Assembly: GCF_010015445.1 (NCBI RefSeq)
Contig: NC_053116.1
Coordinates: 36,581,785 to 36,645,784 of the forward strand
Direction: 5' to 3'
Source of the DNA: Perca fluviatilis
Lineage: Eukaryota > Chordata > Actinopteri > Perciformes > Percidae
DNA length: 64,000 bases
The translations under genes were made by a program, and so were the position numbers. Shown piece by piece: positions 10,281 to 19,266 of this stretch. Each line of letters begins with the position of its first letter. Position 1 is the stretch's first letter. Under the pieces are notes generated by a model that was given only the letters and a program-made list of their open reading frames with translations, was not told the origin of the DNA and ran no database searches.

Positions 10281-10900
10281 ATGGCAACAGTAATTTGAGC
10301 AAGACAAAGACATAGGCGAGGCTGAAAATATTTTTAACACAAGAATCACACTTTGTCAGTGAACACAACATCATTTAGCGTTACAGATCAAGCAGCCATG
10401 CAATATTAGAGTTACTGGAAGAAATCAAAGATGAAATTGAATCTCCCACTCAGCGTTCACATCCCATTCCAGCAGTTGTTAACCCTTGTGTTGTCCTTCG
10501 GGTCCCAGTGACCCGAAGGACAACACAAGGATTATGTACTTCCGTTTACTTTGTTGAGAATTGCTCTCTAAACAAGGGTTAATACAGCACCTTAGTTCTT
10601 GTTTGTACAGCATTTTGGTCAGCTTAAACTGTGTTTAAATGTGTTCTAGAAATAAACTTTACTTACTTACTTTACAAGAAACAGGGTTTAGAGAGCAATT
10701 CTCAACAAAGTAAAGGGAAGTACATAATCCTTGTGTGGTCCTTCGGGTCACTGGGACCCGAAGGACCACACAAGGGTTAAACTCCTCCCTACATTACAGA
10801 TAATGGCATCAGGATCATTTCAAACAGTCATAGCATCAGCAGTGGGAATATCGCAGTCTGCACTCAGCCATATCATAGCACAAGTACCGCTTTGCTACAG
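10281..10900 (+). pseudogene. HARBI1-like nuclease fragment, interrupted by a MITE
   Basis: Before the MITE the frame gives an ILELLEEIKDEIESPTQRSH-like block. After it comes LQIMASGSFQTVIASAVGIS followed by QSALSHIIAQV. This is the DNA-binding region of PIF/Harbinger transposases. Upstream stops and the insertion make it non-functional. Confidence 0.6.
10479..10780. mobile_element. TTAA-type foldback MITE (CCCTTGTGTTGTC family)
   Basis: TTAA stands at both ends (10479-10482, 10777-10780). About 100 bp of each arm are inverted copies (tactttgttgagaattgctc and its complement). Each terminus is itself a near-perfect hairpin around gggtcccagtgaccc. The centre (about 10603-10673) looks like a LINE 3' tail with cttactta repeats. 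TTAA targets and CCC ends suggest piggyBac-related mobilisation. Confidence 0.8.
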
Positions 10901-11613
10901 CGCAATCTACGGTATAGTGGGCGGAGAAAGACGCTGATTGCTTGATGGGTGTCAGGGTTGATAAATACTACGCAAAATGTGGAAGCGTAGCGTGCACTAT
11001 TACCGAACTCGCATAAACAGACGCAGCGCAAACTGCGCTAGTGTTCGTAAATTAGGCCCTCTGATTGGTTGATTGCATGTTACGCCCCAAAACACACCTC
11101 TGATTAATGAAGACACTAAGTACAACCCTTTTGAACCATGCGCCAAGCGCACGGACCCTTTTTTTCCGCCATCAAACTAGCAAAAGTGGATTCGTACACG
11201 CCCTAAACGCACCTGCGCTAGGCGCTTTTCTCCGTGCGCTTAGATCGTTAAAATACAGCCTGTAGAGTTGATTTTCAGTTTTGACCTGGGAGGTCAGTGC
11301 ATGGTCCAATGGACGACAACACAAGGGTTAATATATGCATATTACTGGCTTATAACACACTCTCACATACAAGGTTCAACACTAAGGATCGCCCGATGGC
11401 TCGGGCAAATAAATGCACGTCGGGGAAAGTACATTTAACGGGCGAACGGAGATGCTTGTTGAATGATACTTTTTCTGATCATCGTATTATGGATTACGTT
11501 ATCGTTCTCCTGTTTTGCCGCCGTCGGAGAATGATTCGATTCGAAGGTGCCGTTGGCCAATTAAAAAGTGAGTGCGGGGCTTGTGACGCGTGACTGACGG
11601 CTGGCTTGTTAGA

Positions 11614-11643
11614 AGATGATGATGATGATGATGATGATGATGG
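11614..11643 (+). repeat. (GAT)n microsatellite, copy 1
   Basis: About 9-10 GAT units. Its counterpart in copy 2 of the tandem duplication is longer. Confidence 0.9.
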
Positions 11644-11862
11644 CTGCATACGAGCTGAAGAGAAAGATTATTTCAATCGTCACGGAAGGAGTTTTTGACT
11701 AAATGTGATATTGCGACATTGAGCGTGAATATTGCAATAGATACTCATTCCGATGTTCTTTAACCTATCTGAAAACACATCAAAATGGATTAATAGAATA
11801 TCAAAACAGCAGGTTTTCGTACAACACAAGGGTTTATTTAAACACACGCTTCGCAGTTCGCA

Positions 11863-11867
<5 letters not shown>

Positions 11868-11900
<33 letters not shown>
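11868..11900 (+). repeat. (CT)n microsatellite, copy 1
   Basis: Uninterrupted tc/ct run. The paired tract is at 13876-13910. Confidence 0.9.
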
Positions 11901-11902
<2 letters not shown>

Positions 11903-12939
11903 CTGTCCTCACGCTTCTCGTTTCTTTCGCTGTCTCTATGCACATTTCACAAAATATCCGGAATATTGCATATTACATTTTCGATATTGATATTGCACAA
12001 CGTGATACTACAAAAGCGACATTGAGTCGATATATCGTGCACCCCTAGTAGAGGATGCCGATGGAAGTGTGATGTTTTGTGAAGTTTTCCGGCAGTTCAA
12101 GCCAAAGGCAGACACATCTGGATCATTTTTTCAAAAGGGACAGCATCCTTCCGAAAGCAAATGCTGGAGGGCCACGATAAAAACAAGAGGGCTGACTGAC
12201 AACCCCTCCTCCGGTGCCTTGCCGGCTCTCTTTTCCGAAAATGTAACGCTGAGGCAAGTCAGGTAATCGCTAAACTGGTAAGCACAGCGTATCACGTGTC
12301 AAAGACGGCACAACCGTTGACGACTCACGCTACAGCCATCGATGGGACACGTATTTTATATTTCTTCAGTGTGAGTTGTATTTATGTGTTTATGTGTGTG
12401 AAACAAATGACCATAAACGACCAAAAAGTCACAGCTTTGTACTCGCACTTCTTTATTGAAAAACACAAATACTTGCAGCAACGGAAACATCTCCTATGAG
12501 ACTTTATGTGAAAACGTCAGTAACAAACAGTTGGTCTAAAAGTGTCTATGTTAAATGTGATATAGGTTTGAAACTAAATAATATTTCAGAGGAACACGCA
12601 CATTTTGAGCAGAATCGAAGCATTCTGGGACACAAACTCAATCGAACGCTTGGATAAATTAGAGAGACGGGAGCCCAACATCCGGCGGCCAGACTTCAGA
12701 AATCAAAAGTCCTTTCTTTAACAAAGAGGTGTCCCAAAACAAAAAAGGACAAATTGAGGGAAAGTCCCATTCATCTACATACAATGTCCACATAATGAGA
12801 AGCATTTTAAATCAATTAGTTAGTAATAATAATAAGTAATAAATTAGTCAACTATTGAATTAATCGGCAACTATTTTAATAAACAATTCATTGGTTAGTC
12901 TTTTTTTTGTCCGATTTCAGCTTCTTAAATATGAATATT

Positions 12940-13611
12940 TGTACAGCATTTTGGTCAGCTTAAACTGTGTTTAAATGTGTTCTAGAAATAAACTTTACTT
13001 ACTTACTTTACAAGAAACAGGGTTTAGAGAGCAAAACTGCGCTAGTGTTAGTAAATTAGGCCCTCTGATTGGTTGATTGCATGTTACGCCCCAAAACACA
13101 CCTCTGATTAATGAAGACACTAAGTACAACCCTTTTGAACCATGCGCCCGGCGCACGGACCCGTTTTTTTCCGCCATCAAACTAGCAAAAGTAGATTCGT
13201 ACACGCCCTAAACGCACCTGCGCCAGGCGCTTTACTCCGTGCGCTTAGATCGTTAAAATACAGCCTGTAGAGTTGATTTTCAGTTTTGACCTGGGAGGTC
13301 AGTGCATGGTCCAACACAAGGGTTAATATATGCATATTACTGGCTTATAACACACTCTCACATGCAAGGTTCAACACTAAGGATCGCCCGATGGCTCGGG
13401 GCAAGTAAATGCCACGTCGGGGAAAGTACATTTAACCGCCGACGGAGAATGCTTGTTGAATGATACTTTTTCTGATCATCGTATTATGGATTACGTTATC
13501 GTTCTCCTGTTTTGCCGCCGTCGGAGAATGATTCGATTCGAAGGTGCCGTTGGCCAATTAAAAAGTGAGTGCGGGGCTTGTGACGCGTGACTGACGGCTG
13601 GCTTGTTAGAA

Positions 13612-13651
<40 letters not shown>

Positions 13652-13871
13652 GCTGCATACGAGCTGAAGAGAAAGATTATTTCAATCGTCATGGAAGGAG
13701 TTTTTGACTAAATGTGATATTGCGAAATTGAGCGTGAATATTGCAATAGATACTCATTCCGATGTTCTTTAACCTATATGAAAACACATAAAAATGGATT
13801 AATAGAATATCAAAACAGCAGGTTTTCGTACAACACAAGGGTTTATTTAAACACACGCTTCGCAGTTCGCA

Positions 13872-13911
<40 letters not shown>

Positions 13912-14944
13912 CTGTCCTCACGCTTCTCGTTTCTTTCGCTGTCTCTATGCACATTTCACAAAATATCCGGAATATTGCATATTACATTTTCGATATTGAT
14001 ATTGCACAACGTGATACTACAAAAGCGACATTGAGTCGATATATCGCGCACCCCTAGTAGAGGATGCCGATGGAAGTGTGATGTTTTGTGAAGTTTTTTT
14101 TCCGCCAGTTCAAGCCAAAGGCAGACACATCTGGATCATTTTTTCAAAAGGGACAGCATCCTTCCGAAAGCAAATGCTGGAGGGCCACGATTAAAACAAT
14201 AGGGCTGACTGACAACCCCTCCCGGGTGCCTTGCCGCGCTGCCTTTTCCGAAAATGTAACGCTTGAGGCAAGTCAGGTAATCGCTAAACTGGTAAGCACA
14301 GCGTATCACGTTCAAAGACGGCACAACCCGTTGACGACTCACGCTACAGCCATCGATGGGACACGTATTTTATATTTCTTCAGTGTGAGTTGTATTTATG
14401 TGTTTATGTGTGTGAAACAAATGACCATAAACGACCAAAAGTCACAGCTGTACTTTCGCAGACTTTATTGAAAAACACAAATACTTGCAGCAACGGAAAC
14501 ATCTCCTATGAGACTTTATGTGAAAACGTCAGTAACAAACAGTTGGTCTAAAAGTGTCTATGTTAAATGTGATATAGGTTTGAAACTAAATAATATTTCA
14601 GAGGAACACGCACATTTTGAGCAGAATCGAAGCATTCTGGGACACAAACTCAATCGAACGCTTGGATAAATTAGAGAGACGGGAGCCCAACATCCGGCGG
14701 CCAGACTTCAGAAATCAAAAGTCCTTTCTTTAACAAAGAGGTGTCCCAAAACAAAAAAGGACAAATTGAGGGAAAGTCCCATTCATCTACATACAATGTC
14801 CACATAATGAGAAGCATTTTAAATCAATTAGTTAGTAATAATAATAAGTAATAAATTAGTCAACTATTGAATTAATCGGCAACTATTTTAATAAACAATT
14901 CATTGGTTAGTCTTTTTTTTGTCCGATTTCAGCTTCTTAAATAT
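12940..14944. repeat. Tandem duplication, copy 2
   Basis: Direct repeat of 10603-12939 lacking the inner block. Small indels and a longer GAT tract separate the copies, which otherwise look very similar, so the duplication is recent. Confidence 0.9.
13611..13652 (+). repeat. (GAT)n microsatellite, copy 2
   Basis: About 13-14 GAT units, expanded relative to copy 1. Confidence 0.9.
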
Positions 14945-15572
14945 GAATATTGTTCTAGTTTCTTCTCTCCTCTGGGACAGTAAACTGAATATATTTGAGG
15001 TGTGGACAAAACGAGACATTTGAGGACGTCCTCTTGGGCTTTTTGGGAAACACTGATCCACATTATTCACCATTTTCTGACATTTTAAAGACCAAACATG
15101 TAACGTAACCGATTAATCAAGAACATAATCGACAGATTTAACGACAATGAAACTGTGTTTACGTGTGTGTGTGTGTACGTATGCAATCCTATGTATGTAT
15201 GCTTGTATATATGTACTTTTTATATACACACACAAACGTATATCTGTACTCCGTAGTCAAATGTTTGTTAATCTTGTTCTTTTGTGTTGTCCTTTTTAGC
15301 TGTAACGTTATGTCTATTTCGGTTGTACTCTGACAGCAACAAAAATCCGAAGTTAAATACCCTGTGTGCGTTTACACTTAGTTGGCCATTAAAACGGATT
15401 CTTCTGATTATAAAATCATAAAAGCCCTCTTCTAACAGTAAGACCACAATAAGGGAAAGGCCAGGGGTCAGGAAACCATTCGCCTCCCAAGCAAATGTCA
15501 GAGAAATGCAACTACTAGTTTTCAAAAGAGTTTGTTGTCTAGTACGTTCACATGTAGACTAGTATTCTGGTT
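14945..15572. other. Noncoding, no feature recognised
   Basis: AT-rich DNA with a short (gt)n run near 15162-15178. Confidence 0.5.
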
Positions 15573-15838
15573 TTAACCCTTGTGTTGTCTTCCCGTCAAC
15601 CATGGAAAAAAAACTCTCTTGTTGTCCCTATCTCAATGTTTCCGTCACTTTAGATTTACATTTTAGGGTTTTGTTTCGGTCACTTTTTTCCGCTTCTCCC
15701 CCAAATGTTTTTGTCACTTTTTCAATGTTTTGGGTGCTTAATTTTGACGTTTTCAGTGCTTTATCGACGTCTCATATTTTCTGATATTAAAAAAAAACTT
15801 TGAAAACAAATTTTACCCGAGGACAACATGAGGGTTAA
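15573..15838. mobile_element. TTAA-type MITE (CCCTTGTGTTGTC family)
   Basis: It opens TTAACCCTTGTGTTGTCTTC and closes GACAACATGAGGGTTAA, with TTAA at each border. The interior has the gtcactttt / tttcaatgttt low-complexity sequence seen in relatives. Confidence 0.8.
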
Positions 15839-15877
15839 GACTTTCCAGAAATTGTAATTATATTCTGGATGTATTGT

Positions 15878-16265
15878 AGTCCGGTTATCACCAGACCAAG
15901 CTCAATCTTTGAAGATTGAACATTAGTCTGGGGAGTCTGCTCTGTATTTTCTCCTGCACAAGAGGCGTGATCAACGGTCAAATGGCTGTGTATGCAATTG
16001 GATAGTCCTTCAACCAATCAGAGCAAAGACCTGGGTGACGTAGCAGCGACATCAACGGGTTGCTGCGCTTCGGTGGCCGCCATGTTGAATGTAAACAAAA
16101 AGCTGCTTGGTCGCTTATCTTTCGTCATCGTGTTAAACCAATAGCGCGCCAGCTGGATAAGTCAGTTTGTGATTGGTCCCCACAAAATTGTAACGGAAGC
16201 GGGACAGATAAACGTATAGGTTTCCAGCCTGAGCTGCAGGTCGGGCTGGGTTTACCCAGTCTAGA
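15878..16265 (+). mobile_element. DNA element, uninterrupted relative of 22401-24127
   Basis: Landmarks include agaccaagctcaatctt, aatcagagcaaagacctggg, gccgccatgttgaatgtaaac and gggctgggtttacccagtct. The same sequence occurs inverted at 22401-22757 plus 24079-24127. Confidence 0.75.
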
Positions 16266-16299
16266 TATATTGGGAAACAAAGCGTTCATAGTACAGCTG

Positions 16300-16985
16300 T
16301 AACGAGTAGTCGAATAAAAAAATAAAATAATCTCTAACATATTTCGAGAGTCGATAAAAGTAATTTTTCATGCAAAAATAACAAAAAGAAAAAGAAAATG
16401 CTGTTTTCGGCCTCTGAAACATGGAGACGTCCCGCTCTAAAACCATATTAAACTGAATGTCTTTGGGTCGTCAACATAAGACATTTGAAGACATCACCTT
16501 CGACAAACTGGGATGGAGATTTTTTTTTTTTCACCATTTTCGGACATTTTATGGATCAAACGATTAATTCGAATAAAAATTAAATCGGCAGATTAATCTG
16601 ATAGGTACCGTTCAAAAAGTTCCCATACCGGTACGGGTACCATGACTACGATACCGGTTCCTGAACGATACCAAATTTATAAAAATGCATTTTAACAAAA
16701 AATAAATTACAACATTGCACGTGTAATGTTTGACAGCCAATCACAAACATGAAGAGCTCTTTGTAGAAGCATGCTGCGTGCTGATTGGCTCACTGACGCT
16801 GATGAGATTTGCTCCTTAGGTATTGGTATTATTTGTTACTGAATGACGAGGCATTTTTGGATATTCGATACTAAGGAGGCAATTTGGTCAGTGCCTAAAA
16901 AGTATCGAATTTGGTATCCAGCTCTATTAATCGATAATGAAATTAATTTAATTGTTCGTTGCGGCCGTAGTTCAAGAGTAAATAT
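16300..16985. other. Noncoding; diffuse repeat sequence
   Basis: Fragments such as ggtaccgttcaaaaag and cgataccggttcctgaacga look like old MITE sequence, but I cannot set borders. Confidence 0.35.
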
Positions 16986-16988
16986 CTT

Positions 16989-17909
16989 AAAGGAGAAATC
17001 CGGCGCAAAATGAACCTAGGGGTTAATAACACGTGTACCGAGTCGACCGTTCTCTGGGATCTGTTTTCATGCTAATCGAATGTGACCAGTTTTAGCGCAA
17101 ACCGCTAATTAGCTTATAAAGCTAGTCGTCGGGGCACGGCTAAAGTAAAAAGTAATCTCTATTTCTACACCACTAACAAGGCTCAAAATAGCACCACACT
17201 TCCACGGCAGCATAATGAGGGTCCCTACATGTAAACACAAGCATTGAGAACTTTGTAAGTGAACAAAAATTTTATTAAAAAGATAATTTAGAAAGACAGT
17301 AGCTCCAAGACGGCGGCCGCCTGTAAACGCTAACGATACTGTCTTTCGAATCTATCTTTTTAATAAATAAATAAAGGGATAGTAGTATACAGCTGTTAAA
17401 TCATATCACATCCATACAGGGATAGTAGTATACAGCTGTTATACATCATATCACATCCATACAGGGATAGTAGTATACAGCTGTTAAATCATATCACATC
17501 CATACAGGGATAGTAGTATACAGCTGTTATACATCATATCACATCCATACAGGGATAGTAGTATACAGCTGTTATACATCATATCACATCCATACAGGGA
17601 TAGTAGTATACAGCTGTTATACATCATATCACATCCATACAGGGATAGTAGTATACAGCTGTTATACATCATATCACATCCATACAGGGATAGTAGTATA
17701 CAGCTGTTAAATCATATCCCATCCATACAGGGATAGTAATATACGTTAAAACATAATAAAATATATGACACACTGGTATCAGATCGGTACTCGGTATCGG
17801 CCGATACGCAAGTTCAGGTATTGGAATCGGTATCAGGAAGCAAAAAATGGTATCAGGCCATCTCTATTATTAACCCCTAGGTTCATTTTGCGCCGGATTT
17901 GTCCTTTAC
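16989..17909. mobile_element. TTAA-type element with 43-bp terminal inverted repeats and internal minisatellite
   Basis: The left end TTAAAGGAGAAATCCGGCGC, continuing to aacctaggggttaataa, is matched inverted at 17867-17909 (ttaacccctaggttcatttt, then gcgccggatttgtccttta). The interior holds a 43/45-bp array and a fragment of another repeat (ggtatcagatcggtactcgg). Confidence 0.8.
17376..17745. repeat. 43/45-bp minisatellite
   Basis: About nine copies of a unit containing agggatagtagtatacagct. Two unit lengths alternate (ttaaatc versus ttatacatc). It gives an open repeat peptide on the minus strand, which I regard as fortuitous. Confidence 0.9.
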
Positions 17910-18058
17910 CGTGAGTTAGCTTTGATGTTAGTTATCGTAAGTTTAATGTTTAGGGATCTAAAGCATCATTGCTGGGGTTCTTTTCTCACTCTGGACTGAG
18001 CAGCCATAGTTCAAGGGTAAAAATCTTAACGTGAGTTGAATGTTTAGGGAACTGTTGC

Positions 18059-18592
18059 TCACTCGGACTGAGCTGTCATTATAAGGAGGGCAGCTTCGCT
18101 CTGTCTGAGTTTGGCCTTCATTCTAGCGATCTTCTCCTCCTCCGCCAGCTCCTTAAAGTCGTACTCCTCCTGCAGCGATGTGGAGGCGCGAGCCGCACCC
18201 CGAGACTCTCTCCCGATCCAGCTCTGGCTGCTACTCTGCTCCACAATATCACCAACGTTGTCAATTTGTAGATAGTCAGCTTTAGCTTCTTCGTCATTCT
18301 GGTCCCGTAGCTCACGTTCAGCCCCGTCGTCGTTGGACTCCTCCTCCTCCACCTCCTCCACCTCCTCCTGCTGCTGCTGCTGCTCCTCCTCCTCCTCCTC
18401 CTCCTGAGGCTGAAACCACACCGGCTCGGCTGCTTCCTCCGCCGCTGCCTGCTCTCCATCGGCATCCGAACGTGCAGCTGTGGATGACGACACGTCAACG
18501 GTCTTGTGCGTAAAAACATCCTTCTCGTGTTCACCGTGTGTTACTTTGCAAGCGGTGGGGTTTTTTTCGGGCATGTTGTCATGTAGCAGCTC
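18059..18592 (-). CDS. LRIF1-like gene, last exon (acidic/Gln run and coiled coil)
   Basis: In total 177 codons plus a stop. Residues about 70-95 of the exon are Glu/Gln runs (EEEEEEEQQQQQEEVEEVEE). The final 30 residues form the LRIF1-type coiled coil (KIARMKAKLRQSEAALLIM). That C-terminus in LRIF1 is known to contact SMCHD1; conservation here suggests the same partner, by inference. Confidence 0.78.
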   Translation of the reverse strand, partial: ELLHDNMPEKNPTACKVTHGEHEKDVFTHKTVDVSSSTAARSDADGEQAAAEEAAEPVWFQPQEEEEEEEQQQQQEEVEEVEEEESNDDGAERELRDQNDEEAKADYLQIDNVGDIVEQSSSQSWIGRESRGAARASTSLQEEYDFKELAEEEKIARMKAKLRQSEAALLIMTAQSE

Positions 18593-19224
18593 CTGAAGGA
18601 CACACAAAACACAAGTGGTAGCGGTACAGATCCATTTGTCCGACACGACTGAAGCGTGGTGTCGCGACGTCACAAATCCACGGTTGACGGTCCACTGATT
18701 GGATGAACGCCATGACGTGGGTGTGGCTACTCGAGAATTTCAACAGAGTGTCGTGGCGGCTCGTTGAGAATACGATCTCGTATTTTACAAAAATGGTTCA
18801 CCGAAAACGTGTTTCTGAAAACATTTTAAGCGAGAAATAAGGCCGCGCAGTTGCTGAATCTGTCTTCGTTTCTGATCGACAAAGGTCAGTTTGAAAGATT
18901 TTCGTCTACTTCTACTGGATAGTCGCGTCGCGTTCAACGTATTCATTTGCATAAAGCTGGGCATCGGCCAGCTTTTTGACGCGCAGCACTTTTTTCCAAT
19001 GCAGCGCCGCCTTCCCAGGATGCTTTGCAGGCACGTTGAAGTCGCTTGACGTCACCCATCGGAATAGACTGGAGCGCCGCGAGACAGAAGCGTCGCACGG
19101 TCAAATGGATCTGTACCGTAAGGCTCACGTTCACTTTTCAAGATTTAGATTCAGACACTTTATGAATCCCAACAGGCAATTAATTTGCAGCCATTCAGTC
19201 AGCTCCAACGAACACTCACCTAAC

Positions 19225-19266
<42 letters not shown>

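Larger units (their letters stand above)
9545..11260. mobile_element. Harbinger (PIF) transposon remnant
   Basis: Two divergent degraded frames typical of Harbinger occur together: a Myb/SANT-like frame on the minus strand and a HARBI1-like nuclease frame on the plus strand. The outer sequences (tagggccctatcttgcaccc on the left, ccgtgcgcttagatcgttaa on the right) recur near 39 kb and in the tandem duplication. A TTAA MITE interrupts it. Confidence 0.6.
10603..12939. repeat. Tandem duplication, copy 1
   Basis: It begins ttgtacagcattttggtcag and ends at cagcttcttaaatatgaata. It matches 12940-14944 almost base for base, except for about 333 bp (10694-11026) absent from copy 2. It contains a GAT microsatellite, a CT microsatellite and a weak frame (KPKADTSGSFFQKGQHPSES) that I do not recognise. 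Confidence 0.9.

Noticed and set aside
12060..12270. Possible host gene frame KPKADTSGSFFQKGQHPSES
   Set aside because: It is present in both copies of the tandem duplication with frameshifts between them, has no splice context, and matches no family I know.
17484..17672. MMYNSCILLSLYGCD repeat peptide
   Set aside because: Translation of the 45-bp noncoding array inside a TTAA element.
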